Origin: an uncultured SAR116 cluster alpha proteobacterium
Lineage (GTDB): Bacteria > Pseudomonadota > Alphaproteobacteria > Puniceispirillales > Marisalimonadaceae
DNA: 40,000 bases
Assembly: GCA_902623995.1 (NCBI GenBank)
Contig: CACNWE010000006.1
Location: 1 to 40,000, forward strand
Reading direction: 5' to 3'
This document shows, piece after piece, positions 16,513 to 24,859 of the stretch. The translations under genes were made by a program, and so were the position numbers. The notes under the pieces are model-generated. The model had not been told where the DNA came from. It did not search any database and worked only from the letters and a program-made list of their open reading frames with translations. Position 1 is the stretch's first letter. Every line of letters begins with the position of its first letter.

Positions 16513-17801
16513 TGATTGAAGAAAGATTTCAAAATGCAGTTGAAATAATAACCAAAAATGACCGTGGTGGATATACTGTCCCAACTTCTAAACTTTATCC
16601 ACACCAATGGAATTGGGACTCTGCTTTTACAGCTTTAGGTATTTCTACTTATAACAAAACTAGAGCATGGCAAGAAATAATTTTGTTGATTAAAGCACAA
16701 TGGAAAAATGGAATGATACCTCATATAATTTTTCATAAAAATGATCCAAATTATTTTCCTGGTCCAAATCATTGGCAAATCAAATCAAATGCTAATACTA
16801 GTTGTCACTCTCAACCACCAGTGTTGGCAAGCATAATTTTGGATATGGTAAAAAATGGAAATAATTATGATTTAAAGAAAGGTCAAAGTCTTTTTAACTC
16901 TTTAATGGCTTATCACGAATGGTTTTTTTCAGCAAGAGATCCAAATAATGAAGGTTTTATCAGCATAATTCACCCTTGGGAGTCTGGAAGGGATAATTGT
17001 CCTGATTGGGACTTAGGTTTACATAATGTCAATGTTCCTGATAATTTTGAAGATTATGTTAGATGCGATACGTCACATGTAGAAATATCTCAGAGACCTA
17101 CAAATAAAGATTATGATAAATTTATGTCCATAGTCGAATATGGAAGAAACTGTAATTGGGACCCAAAAAAAATGTATGATGAGGGTCCTTTCTTGGCAAT
17201 TGATCCAGGAATAAATTTTATTTTTTTAAAGGCAAATAAAGATCTTTTATCATTAGCAAAATTATTTAATTATAAAAACAGAGTAAATAAAATTCAGAGT
17301 TGGATAAATAAACTTGAGGAAGGTTGCCAAAATTTTTGGAATGATAAAGTAAAAGCATTCACTGCATTTGACATGAGAAGCAATCAATTCTGCGATGCTA
17401 TAACTAACGCATCAATGCTTTGCTTATATGCTGGCACAGGTTCAGATAAACAAAAAAATTATACAATTAAGCATTGTGAGCGAATTTTAAATAGTTGTGT
17501 TTATGGAATGCCAAGCGTCGATCCAAAACATAAAAAATTTGAAAGTGAAAGATATTGGAGAGGTCCTGTTTGGTCAATCATGAATTATATGATCTCACAT
17601 GGTTTAGAGCATGAAGGTGAATACTCACTAGCCAAAAGAATTAAGGATGATACTATTAAACTTATAGAGGTTGGTGGTATGTATGAATATTTTAACCCAC
17701 ATACAGGAAAAGGCCTTGGTGGACACGATTTCTCATGGACTGCTGCAATTTTATTAGCACTTGGAAGAGATAGTTCTAATTTAAAGTTTACAAACAATTA
17801 G
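16512..17801 (+). CDS. GH63-like glycosidase (glucosyl-/mannosylglycerate hydrolase type)
   Basis: A cytoplasmic alpha/alpha-barrel glycosidase of 429 residues with no signal peptide. Family landmarks: YPHQWNWDSAF (29-39), HPWESGRDNCPDWD (154-167), RYWRGPVWSIMNYMI (347-361) and YEYFNPHTGKGLGGHDFSWT (391-410). By comparison with glucosylglycerate hydrolases, Asp161 should be the general acid and Glu392 the general base. Those enzymes split compatible solutes into a hexose and glycerate. Its position inside the importer operon, between the permease and ATPase genes, implies that it acts on the imported substrate. A trehalase-like or other GH63 specificity cannot be excluded. Confidence 0.82.
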   Translation: MIEERFQNAVEIITKNDRGGYTVPTSKLYPHQWNWDSAFTALGISTYNKTRAWQEIILLIKAQWKNGMIPHIIFHKNDPNYFPGPNHWQIKSNANTSCHSQPPVLASIILDMVKNGNNYDLKKGQSLFNSLMAYHEWFFSARDPNNEGFISIIHPWESGRDNCPDWDLGLHNVNVPDNFEDYVRCDTSHVEISQRPTNKDYDKFMSIVEYGRNCNWDPKKMYDEGPFLAIDPGINFIFLKANKDLLSLAKLFNYKNRVNKIQSWINKLEEGCQNFWNDKVKAFTAFDMRSNQFCDAITNASMLCLYAGTGSDKQKNYTIKHCERILNSCVYGMPSVDPKHKKFESERYWRGPVWSIMNYMISHGLEHEGEYSLAKRIKDDTIKLIEVGGMYEYFNPHTGKGLGGHDFSWTAAILLALGRDSSNLKFTNN

Positions 17802-17811
17802 TGAGCACAGA

Positions 17812-18867
17812 ATGGCTTCTATTATTTTACAAAATATCTCAAAATGGTTTTCCAGTAATCAAGTAATTAAAAATGTTGACCTAAACATTAAAGATGGAGA
17901 ATTCATTGTTTTTGTAGGTCCCTCAGGATGTGGAAAATCGACACTTTTAAGAATCATCTCTGGTCTTGAAGATTTAAATGATGGAACTGTTTTAATTGAC
18001 GATTTGGATGTGACAGACAAAATTCCATATGATCGTGGACTATCAATGGTTTTTCAATCTTATGCACTATATCCCCATATGAATGTTTTTGATAACATAG
18101 GTTTTTCTTTAAAAACCTCGGGAGTAAAGAGTGATATTTTAAAAACAAAAGTTGGAGAAGTTGCAAAAATTCTTCAATTAGAAGATCTGTTACACAGACT
18201 TCCTAAACAACTATCTGGAGGACAAAAACAAAGAGTTGCAATTGGAAGAGCAATTATTAGGAAACCCAAAGCATTCTTGTTTGACGAACCACTATCTAAT
18301 CTAGATGCAGCACTGAGAGTTGAAATGCGTTTGGAAATCTCAAAATTGCATAAAGAACTTGGAGTTACCACAATTTATGTTACTCATGACCAGGTTGAAG
18401 CAATGACACTAGCAGATAAGATAGTTGTTCTTAACGAAGGAAAAATTATTCAAATTGGTTCTCCACACAAACTTTACAACTATCCAAAAAATTTATTTGT
18501 TGCAGAATTTATTGGTACACCAAAGATGAATATTTTAAACTGCATTAAAAAAGAAGGACATATTTATTTAGATAAAAATAAAAAAACTAATATTAAAACA
18601 AAAAAAGAAAGTATATTCACACTGGGAATAAGACCGGATAATATAGAAATATGCAAATCTGAAAAAAATATATTGAGTGGGCATATAAAATTTTGTGAAT
18701 ACTTAGGTTCTGAACAGTACGTTTATGTTGATTGTGGAATTAAAGATAAACTAATTATAGTAAAAATAGACCCAAATTTTAAAGTTATGCTCAATGAGAA
18801 GATAGGCTTAAAGTTTATTTCTAAATATGTGCATTTCTTTTCTAAGGATGGTTTAAGATTAGTTTAA
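17812..18867 (+). CDS. ABC transporter ATPase, MalK/UgpC type
   Basis: The ATPase of the sugar importer, 351 residues. Walker A is GPSGCGKST (36-44), Q-loop FQSYALYPHMNV (Gln82), signature LSGGQKQRVA (134-143), Walker B AFLFDEPLSN (Glu159) and switch His192 in VTHDQVEAMT. The C-terminal part (about 240-351) is the TOBE-like regulatory domain of CUT1 ATPases, but lysine- and isoleucine-rich. Last gene of the operon; its start lies 8 nt after the hydrolase stop. Confidence 0.93.
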   Translation: MASIILQNISKWFSSNQVIKNVDLNIKDGEFIVFVGPSGCGKSTLLRIISGLEDLNDGTVLIDDLDVTDKIPYDRGLSMVFQSYALYPHMNVFDNIGFSLKTSGVKSDILKTKVGEVAKILQLEDLLHRLPKQLSGGQKQRVAIGRAIIRKPKAFLFDEPLSNLDAALRVEMRLEISKLHKELGVTTIYVTHDQVEAMTLADKIVVLNEGKIIQIGSPHKLYNYPKNLFVAEFIGTPKMNILNCIKKEGHIYLDKNKKTNIKTKKESIFTLGIRPDNIEICKSEKNILSGHIKFCEYLGSEQYVYVDCGIKDKLIIVKIDPNFKVMLNEKIGLKFISKYVHFFSKDGLRLV

Positions 18868-18930
18868 AATATTTATTCTTAAATTGCGGTTCTTCAACTT
18901 GTATTGTTTTATAAAGTTAGAAGTAAGCTA

Positions 18931-19053
18931 GTGGTCAAAAGTAATAAATTATCATCCAGGTTCAAACAAGTATTTTTTAATACTGGAGTTGGTATGATAA
19001 TAGTAGATAAAAATCGTACATTATTTGAAGTAAACCCTAGTGTACTGAATTAA
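18931..19053 (+). pseudogene. PAS-domain protein relic
   Basis: An open frame of 40 residues starting at GTG 18931, without a good ribosome binding site. It reads FKQVFFNTGVGMIIVDKNRT then LFEVNPSVLN before the TAA at 19051. This is the beginning of a PAS sensory domain, whose usual start is 'F..a..Gi.ivD..g.i..vNpa'. The stop cuts it after the second strand and no later part of a PAS domain follows. The frame continues upstream as hydrophobic codons to 18883. It is probably the leftover of a sensor kinase or cyclase gene that was deleted between the ABC operon and the PanB-like gene. Confidence 0.5.
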
Positions 19054-19082
19054 ATTTTAATTTTTGTAGTGTAAAAGAAAAA

Positions 19083-19934
19083 ATGAAAACAAAAAATACT
19101 AAGAAAATAATGACAGTTTCTGGAGAATATAGTGAAAGAAATTTTACTGTTGCAGACCTTCAGTCATTCAAAGGTAAACGTCAACTTACAAAAACTATCC
19201 CTTTTTCAGAAGAAGAAGCTGAAGCTGCTGAAACTGCAGGCATTGAAACACTTAATATAAGGCATAATCCTAAAAGACCCGAGATTTCAAAAGCTCTTAG
19301 AGCTGCTGCTCCAAATACATTTATGAGTTTTGCACTTCCAATGCAGTCTGCTAAATCTGAATATGATGCTTTAAGATTAGCTTTTGATGCGATGGAACTT
19401 GGAGCCGATTCTGTAATATGCGGAACATGGAGTATAAAATTCATTGAAGCTGTCGCTCATGCAGGCATACCAACTGAAGGTCATATAGGACTAGTGCCTA
19501 GGAGAAGCACTTGGACAGGGGGATTTAAGGCGGTAGGAAAAACTGTAGAACAAGCTAAAAAACTCTATGATGATATTAAAATTCTTGAAAATATAGGTGC
19601 ATGGGCTGTTGAAGTCGAAGTTATACCAGAAAATATCATGGCCATTCTATCTCCACAAACTTCATTAATTACATCATCTCTAGGAAGTGGTGTTGGAGAT
19701 ATACAATTTTTATTTGCAGAAGATATATTAGGTAACACTAAAGGACCATATCCACGTCATTCAAAGCAGTATGCTGATCTTTATGAGTTAAAACAAAAGT
19801 TACAACAAACCAGAATAAATGCTTTCAAAAATTATATTAAAGATGTAAAGGATAATAAATTTCCATATAAGGACGTTACTGTAAGCGCTAATGATGACGT
19901 TGTAAATGCACTTGAAAAATATATAAAAAAATAA
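19083..19934 (+). CDS. PanB-like (ketopantoate hydroxymethyltransferase family) protein
   Basis: A 283-residue (beta/alpha)8 protein related to PanB. The second half aligns well: GIPTEGHIGLVPRRS (128-142), the GGFKAVGKT loop (146-154), GAWAVEVEVIPENI with Glu179 at the catalytic glutamate position, and a LITSSLGSGVGDIQFLFAED segment. The first half is divergent: the metal-binding VGDSLGM motif of PanB is absent (the region reads GIETLNIRHNPKR), so the Mg-binding Asp is missing. It may perform a related aldol reaction on another keto acid rather than pantothenate synthesis. No panC or panE lies nearby. It precedes a cupin gene on the same strand by 124 nt. Confidence 0.72.
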   Translation: MKTKNTKKIMTVSGEYSERNFTVADLQSFKGKRQLTKTIPFSEEEAEAAETAGIETLNIRHNPKRPEISKALRAAAPNTFMSFALPMQSAKSEYDALRLAFDAMELGADSVICGTWSIKFIEAVAHAGIPTEGHIGLVPRRSTWTGGFKAVGKTVEQAKKLYDDIKILENIGAWAVEVEVIPENIMAILSPQTSLITSSLGSGVGDIQFLFAEDILGNTKGPYPRHSKQYADLYELKQKLQQTRINAFKNYIKDVKDNKFPYKDVTVSANDDVVNALEKYIKK

Positions 19935-20058
19935 AAAATCGTATTTGAATTATTTAAAATAATGCACCAAAATAAGTGTCATTATTGGATAGTCACATAA
20001 ACTTTAATACTATTATCTAATAAAAATTAATTTTGTAATTATAAAAGGAAGAGTACTT

Positions 20059-20541
20059 ATGAATATGATATCTAAGAGTTTTGATCCGAAACTAGTAGAA
20101 TGGCGAAATGTTAAAGATCCAGAAAATAAGAAGTTTAAAGTTGACTTTGATTATAGTCTTTTAGGATATGATATTAAATCAGGGCGTCTTGATATGCTAT
20201 TAAGGTATGCTAATTTAAGTCACTGTAGACGACATAGACATGTAGCTTCAACATTAACGATGGTTTTAGAAGGTGAACAACACTTAACTGAATGGCAATC
20301 AGACGGATCCAAAAAATCTATCGTAAGAAGAAAAGGAGATTATGCTATAGCAGGTGCTGATGCGCTTCCACATGATGAGCGTGGAGGCGAACATGGGGGA
20401 ACAGTCCTATTGTCAATGAATGCGCCTGATGGAATATTATTTGAATATTTTGATGAAAATATGGAAAACGGATGGACATTATCGATAGAAGAATATGTAG
20501 ACAATTGGAAAAAAGGAGTAATATACGGGCAGAGAAAATAA
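20059..20541 (+). CDS. Cupin-domain protein
   Basis: A single-domain cupin of 160 residues. Motif 1 is CRRHRHVASTLTMVLEGEQHL (about 56-76), with candidate metal ligands His59, His61 and His76; motif 2 is around DALPHDERGG with His99. It resembles dihydroxyacetophenone-dioxygenase-like or cytoplasmic sugar-binding cupins. A purine-rich AAAGGAAGAG sits before the ATG at 20059. It may work with the PanB-like enzyme upstream, but only proximity supports this. Confidence 0.75.
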   Translation: MNMISKSFDPKLVEWRNVKDPENKKFKVDFDYSLLGYDIKSGRLDMLLRYANLSHCRRHRHVASTLTMVLEGEQHLTEWQSDGSKKSIVRRKGDYAIAGADALPHDERGGEHGGTVLLSMNAPDGILFEYFDENMENGWTLSIEEYVDNWKKGVIYGQRK

Positions 20542-20554
20542 GAAGAATTTTTTA

Positions 20555-21124
20555 ATGATAAAAATCTTATTATTAATAACAATTTTTGTAATTTCTAATA
20601 ATTCTTTTGCTCAAAATAATACTGTTGATATTGACAGACTTTGTTCAGATAAGACTTGTACTAAGCCAATAAAAGAATTTCAAATTTCCAATTTTTTTTT
20701 TAAAACAAGAAACTGTGAAACCAAAGACTATAGAAAATGTCTGCTATGGTTTGGAAATAAGGGAAACAAAGTTAAAATTAGTTGGGTCAAATATTACAGA
20801 ATAATTAATGGCCCAATTCCAACCAAGTCAACTTGTATAAAAGGAAAACCAGTTTGGTTTCAAGATATACCTTTTCCGAATAATAAAGATCTAAATATCA
20901 ATATTTTAAAATTTTTTCAAAAATTTAATTATCAAAACAAAGAAAAAATGTACTTTAATGAACCAATCATTAAAACATTTAACTATTTTTCTCAATCCGA
21001 CAAATCCTTGGGAGTTTTAGTTCAAAGTAAGAACTTTAAAGGTATTAGAAAAAAACAAATCTATGTATTTGACACCGAAGGGGATAATTTTGAAGTTGTT
21101 AAACCACTTTGTAAAAATGATTAA
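20555..21124 (+). CDS. Secreted protein of unknown function, Cys-containing
   Basis: 189 residues with a clean signal peptide (MIKILLLITIFVISNNSFA, cleaved near residue 19). The mature part is rich in lysine, asparagine and phenylalanine and has about seven cysteines (CSDKTCTK, NCETKDYRKC, STCIKG, PLCKND), so disulfides are likely. I recognise no family. It follows the cupin by 13 nt and may share its transcript. It converges on the GAF-cyclase gene; the 124-nt gap contains a short palindrome TTTGTAATTTACAAA (21154-21168) with no U-tract. Confidence 0.62.
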   Translation: MIKILLLITIFVISNNSFAQNNTVDIDRLCSDKTCTKPIKEFQISNFFFKTRNCETKDYRKCLLWFGNKGNKVKISWVKYYRIINGPIPTKSTCIKGKPVWFQDIPFPNNKDLNINILKFFQKFNYQNKEKMYFNEPIIKTFNYFSQSDKSLGVLVQSKNFKGIRKKQIYVFDTEGDNFEVVKPLCKND

Positions 21125-21248
21125 AATGACAATTTTAACGAGCGTAATTTAAATTTGTAATTTACAAACGCTATCTATGAAAATTATGCAATCAAATTAC
21201 AAATATACTTTTGAATTAGCAGTGTAATCAATTTATAGCTTCTTGAGG

Positions 21249-22754
21249 TTAAGACTTTGATTTTAAATCCTTCAAAACTTCAGAAACGACCTTAATTGCA
21301 ATTTTATTATCTTCAATCTCTGACTTATCGATAGATAAAGACAAACCCGGAATATTTCTTTCAATCAAATTATCATTTTCCTGCGAAAATTTTACAACTT
21401 CATATGTTTGAACCGGATAAGAAATACCCTTCACATTAATAGCCTCTTTTTTTTCACAGATAATTTTATTTCGAATTAATAAATATGTGTCTTCTGATAA
21501 TAAAATTTTGTTAATATCAGCTCTTGCCTCAAGCCTAGATGCTAGGTTCACACCGTTGCCAATAATCGTGTAGTCTAATCTATCTTCAGAACCAAAATTA
21601 CCAACTGTGCACACTCCAGTATGGATTCCCATTCGCGCATTTAAAGGTTTCGCTAATCCTTTTTTTCTCCACGAAATTCTAAGCTTGTTGAGTTCTTCTA
21701 ACATGTCCAATGCCATCGAAACACACGCTATTGCATCTTCTTCGTCTCCCCTTGAATTAGGGTCTCCAAAAAAAACTAAAATCGCATCACCAATAAATTT
21801 GTCTATTGTCCCACCCCATTTAATAGCAACATTAGACATTTTTGTTAGATATTGGGTTAGAAGCTCTGTTAAAACCTCAGGTTCTAATCTTTCAGTTAAT
21901 TCTGTAAAACCTTGCAAATCTGAGAAAAAGACTGTCAAAGGCTTTCGCTTTGTTTGGACCTTTACGTCTAGTTTGCCTGAAAATATTGACTCATAAACTT
22001 GAGGTGAAAAGTATTTTGACAACTTTTCTGAAAGTGTTTTCAATTCAGAAGTTCTTTCCTCAACCTTTTTTTCGAGATTTATGTTTAAACTCTCTAGTTC
22101 TTGATGAGCTTTATTTAATTCTTTTAATCTTTTTTGCTCAAGTTGATATAGCCTTGCATTTTCTAAAGCACTAGCAGTTTGATTTGCTAATATTCCAATC
22201 AATATTTCATCAGATTTATCGAAAATGTTCATTTTTTCACTTTCAACAGAAAATACACCAACGAGCTCATTATCTATAAGCATTGGTATTGCGACCTGAC
22301 TTTCCGCGTTTTTGAGACCTGGCAATTCAACTTTGTCCTGTAATTTATTTTTATTAGTAATTTGAACTTGTTCACGAATTGCTTGCATGTAACTTCTCTG
22401 CATTCCTAAATTTGCCATTCTCATGAGTTTTTTCTTTTCAGCAACTATCCCAATTACTCCAACACCAAACTCAACTTTTGCACCAATCCCTCTTTTTTCA
22501 TATCCATAAGTTTCTAAAACGTTGAGATATTTTTTATTTTCAGAAACTAGTAAAATCATAGAATGTTTAAATCCAAAAAATTCATTCATTAATGATAGCA
22601 TTGAAGAAGCAATTAAGTTTAAATCTAGAGATTTATTTATTTGATTAGAAATTTGTTTGATTATTTCGATTTCTTTTGATTTTCTATCAAGAAGAATTTT
22701 AACATTTTCTAATTCATTTTTAGATTGTGAAATTTTATCCATGCAAACTGACAT
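21249..22754 (-). CDS. GAF-domain class III adenylyl cyclase
   Basis: A soluble sensor cyclase of 501 residues. A short coiled coil (5-40) is followed by a GAF domain (about 40-200, ending ILANQTASALENARLYQLE), a second coiled coil (203-248) and the catalytic domain (about 270-460). Metal aspartates are Asp279 (VFFSDLQGFT) and Asp323 (DKFIGDAILVFFGDP). Purine-specifying residues are Lys319 and Thr396 (DYTIIGNGVNLASRLE), the bacterial ATP-type pair. Asn403 and Arg407 are intact. The GAF domain would sense a small molecule or redox cue. It is the third gene after two FMN-barrel genes on the same strand, 30 nt downstream of the nearer one. Confidence 0.9.
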   Translation of the reverse strand: MSVCMDKISQSKNELENVKILLDRKSKEIEIIKQISNQINKSLDLNLIASSMLSLMNEFFGFKHSMILLVSENKKYLNVLETYGYEKRGIGAKVEFGVGVIGIVAEKKKLMRMANLGMQRSYMQAIREQVQITNKNKLQDKVELPGLKNAESQVAIPMLIDNELVGVFSVESEKMNIFDKSDEILIGILANQTASALENARLYQLEQKRLKELNKAHQELESLNINLEKKVEERTSELKTLSEKLSKYFSPQVYESIFSGKLDVKVQTKRKPLTVFFSDLQGFTELTERLEPEVLTELLTQYLTKMSNVAIKWGGTIDKFIGDAILVFFGDPNSRGDEEDAIACVSMALDMLEELNKLRISWRKKGLAKPLNARMGIHTGVCTVGNFGSEDRLDYTIIGNGVNLASRLEARADINKILLSEDTYLLIRNKIICEKKEAINVKGISYPVQTYEVVKFSQENDNLIERNIPGLSLSIDKSEIEDNKIAIKVVSEVLKDLKSKS

Positions 22755-22784
22755 ACTTCATAATTTAAAAAAATTTAATTAAAA

Positions 22785-23168
22785 CTACTCACTTATGGAT
22801 ATAACTTTATACACATCAGCTGCTCGTAATTTAAAGATACCTGTCATACCCGTCATAGACGCTATAGCTTGTAATTTCATATCCATTTCATCAAATAATT
22901 CACCTTCGGTCTCTTCATGATCAAATTTCAATTCTAAGTTGTATTGTTTTAATGTGCTAGGATCTGAAATTGTTGCATAGGCATATGGATTTTCAGAAAT
23001 ATTTTTCTTTGTCTTATTAAAAAACTGAAATGAGAGAGCTACATGGTTTTCATCTACATACCATATCTGGGATATCACAGTGGTATTAGGCTCACCATCA
23101 GATGAACAACTTGTAATCCAACTTGGAAACATTCCTTGTAATGCTGGCATGTGCTTATCTTTAATCAT
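22785..23168 (-). CDS. FMN-binding split-barrel protein (PNPOx-like), short
   Basis: 127 residues: a minimal split barrel with AL-x-GMFPSWITSCSSDGEPN (about 9-28), VALSFQFFNKTKKNISENPY (43-62) and YATISDP, the usual core of general-stress-type flavin-binding proteins. Its start ATG overlaps the stop codon of the preceding split-barrel gene by 4 nt (ATGA), so the two are translationally coupled. A Met-rich loop (MDMKLQAIASMTGMTG) near the C-terminus is unusual. Together with its partner and the GAF cyclase it forms a three-gene unit. Confidence 0.8.
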   Translation of the reverse strand: MIKDKHMPALQGMFPSWITSCSSDGEPNTTVISQIWYVDENHVALSFQFFNKTKKNISENPYAYATISDPSTLKQYNLELKFDHEETEGELFDEMDMKLQAIASMTGMTGIFKLRAADVYKVISISE

Positions 23169-23635
23169 TTGGTTTCACTATTAGTTATTTCTTTACCAGC
23201 ATCTGGGCCTGGTGTTTGAATATAGACTTTGTCAACTCTAAAAGTTATGCCAAGGTCTGGCACTTTCCCAAATTTATCAAAAGCAGAATCTTTTGACAAA
23301 CCCACACTAGTGATAACATTAATAACATTATTTCTATAATTTTCTGATATTTTAAGATCTTCATTATTTAATTTTTCTGAGGATACAAATTGACCTTTAA
23401 AATTATAAGCTTCATGACTTATCATACCAACAAAAAAGCTAACCCTTCCAGACTCACTTAAATATTGTAAAACTTTATTACATTCATCATTTATTACAAA
23501 ACATGTTAGTGTGGATTTTGTGTTACTAATCTTTACACCTAAAGTGTCTACATGCACTGTTTTATTGTTTTTGGATGAAACTCCAAAATGACCCAATCCC
23601 TCTTGTAATGCATTTATTGTTAAATCAGGTATCAA
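23165..23635 (-). CDS. FMN-binding split-barrel protein (PNPOx-like)
   Basis: 156 residues. The conserved family features are strands VHVDTLGVKIS and TCFVINDECNKVLQYLSESG (44-63), VSFFVGMISHEAYNFKGQF (66-84), and the C-terminal VDKVYIQTPGPDAGKEI (132-148). His74 in SHEAYNFKG lies where related proteins have a cofactor-facing histidine. First gene of the unit with the second barrel protein and the GAF cyclase; divergent from the HCCA-isomerase-like gene across a 143-nt promoter region. The cofactor (FMN, haem or F420) cannot be decided from sequence. Confidence 0.78.
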   Translation of the reverse strand: MIPDLTINALQEGLGHFGVSSKNNKTVHVDTLGVKISNTKSTLTCFVINDECNKVLQYLSESGRVSFFVGMISHEAYNFKGQFVSSEKLNNEDLKISENYRNNVINVITSVGLSKDSAFDKFGKVPDLGITFRVDKVYIQTPGPDAGKEITNSETK

Positions 23636-23778
23636 AATTTTTCCAAGCTTTAGATTATTAAATATGCTTTTGTAAATTTAATTTAAAAAATTTAAAAAGT
23701 AAATTAATTGGGCATATATCTTGTTAAAAAAAATGAAACTTTACACAAGCATAACTTAATAGTTAAATTATTACTGTT

Positions 23779-24405
23779 ATGAAAAATAAAATTGAATATT
23801 TTTTTGACTGTAGTAGTCCTTGGACCTATCTGGCTTTTAAAGGAATAACAGATTTATTAAAAAAAAAGGATTTTGAACTTATTTGGAAGCCTATTTTAGT
23901 TGGTGGTATTTTTAATACAACTAACCCAAGTGTCTACGAGGCAAGAAATAACCCAAACCCAGTTAAAGAAAAAATAAATTACTATTTTGAAGATTTAAAA
24001 GACTGGTCTAATTTTAGAAATATTATAATCAACCATGATGGTTTCGGAGAGGGGTTTTCCCCAGAAGTTTTTCCAGTAAACAGTGTTAAAGCAATGAGAG
24101 GTGCATTTATGTTTTTAGATCAGGGGAATATTAAAAATTACGTTAATTCAATTTTCTATGCTTATTGGACTGATGGCTTAGATATATCCTTAGAAGAAAA
24201 TCTTATAAAGATTGTTGAAAATTTAGATGTAAATCCCATCAAGTTTTTAAATTTTATTCAGCAGCAAGACACTAAATATAGACTAAAAAACAATACTCAA
24301 GAACTCATAGATCGTGGAGGTTTTGGGTCACCAACTTTCTTTTTAAATGAGAATAAAATGTATTTTGGTCAGGACAGAATTACTTTAATTGAAAGACAAC
24401 TTTAA
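23779..24405 (+). CDS. 2-hydroxychromene-2-carboxylate isomerase-like, DsbA/GST-kappa fold
   Basis: 208 residues with the HCCA-isomerase pattern: N-terminal YFFDCSSPWTYLAF (7-20), with Ser12 or Ser13 in the glutathione-contacting position, EVFPVNSVKAMRGAF (95-109), YAYWTDGLDIS and the cis-proline segment GGFGSPTFFLN followed by MYFGQDR. These glutathione-dependent proteins take part in aromatic degradation or detoxification. The start at 23779 has no strong ribosome binding site. Neighbouring genes do not form an aromatic pathway, so a general glutathione-dependent isomerase is the safest call. Confidence 0.85.
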   Translation: MKNKIEYFFDCSSPWTYLAFKGITDLLKKKDFELIWKPILVGGIFNTTNPSVYEARNNPNPVKEKINYYFEDLKDWSNFRNIIINHDGFGEGFSPEVFPVNSVKAMRGAFMFLDQGNIKNYVNSIFYAYWTDGLDISLEENLIKIVENLDVNPIKFLNFIQQQDTKYRLKNNTQELIDRGGFGSPTFFLNENKMYFGQDRITLIERQL

Positions 24406-24502
24406 AGCCTTTAAATATTATGAAGTAATAATTAAGACAAAAAATATAAGAACAGATATTACATAAATAAAAAATTTAATAATCTTTATGGAGAATTAAT
24501 TT

Positions 24503-24793
24503 ATGACCAAAGGTTCAATAATCAGATTTAAACCAAAGCCTGAGTGTTTTGAAGAATTTTTGAATAATATCAAAGAGCGTAACAGAGATAGAGCGCTTGC
24601 CAAACCACCAACTCATTATTTATTGACCACTCCTGATGAAGTAATTGCAATAATTTTTCGACAAGAACGTGAGTTCTCAGAGAGCTCGGCTAAAGGTGTC
24701 AATTGGTTGGATACACAAAGACATTTATTAATTGAATATAGCAAGCAAGACGGACACACCATTCCCCTAACTGGAACTTTGATTGAATATTAA
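24503..24793 (+). CDS. Small protein, possibly dimeric alpha/beta-barrel type
   Basis: 96 residues, preceded by GGAG (24490-24493). The pattern of a first strand (GSIIRFKPKP), a helix (ECFEEFLNNIKERN), a hairpin (HYLLTTPDEVIAIIFR) and a second helix suggests a ferredoxin-like, ABM-type dimeric alpha/beta barrel. The match is structural impression only. No cofactor residues are obvious. Same strand as the HCCA-isomerase-like gene, 97 nt downstream. Confidence 0.6.
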   Translation: MTKGSIIRFKPKPECFEEFLNNIKERNRDRALAKPPTHYLLTTPDEVIAIIFRQEREFSESSAKGVNWLDTQRHLLIEYSKQDGHTIPLTGTLIEY

Positions 24794-24812
24794 TCATGCA
24801 ATAATTATTAGT

Positions 24813-24840
24813 AATCTAATATAATTGGATTAATTTTATT
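24813..24840 (+). terminator. Possible AT-rich terminator
   Basis: An 8-bp stem AATCTAAT / ATTGGATT (24813-24820 with 24824-24831, one G-U pair) with a 3-nt loop is followed by AATTTTATT. It lies 20 nt after the small ABM-like gene, between two convergent genes. The stem is weak, so the call is tentative. Confidence 0.35.
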
Positions 24841-24859
24841 GGTAAAACTCTCTAAGTAC

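Noticed and set aside
19958-19986. Inverted repeat AATAATGCAC / GTGTCATTATT
   Set aside because: One bulge, and no T-tract on either strand; neither a terminator nor a recognisable operator.
21141-21172. Palindrome TTTGTAATTTACAAA with outer AGCGT/ACGCT
   Set aside because: Lies between convergent genes but has no T-tract; AT-rich symmetry of this size can arise by chance.
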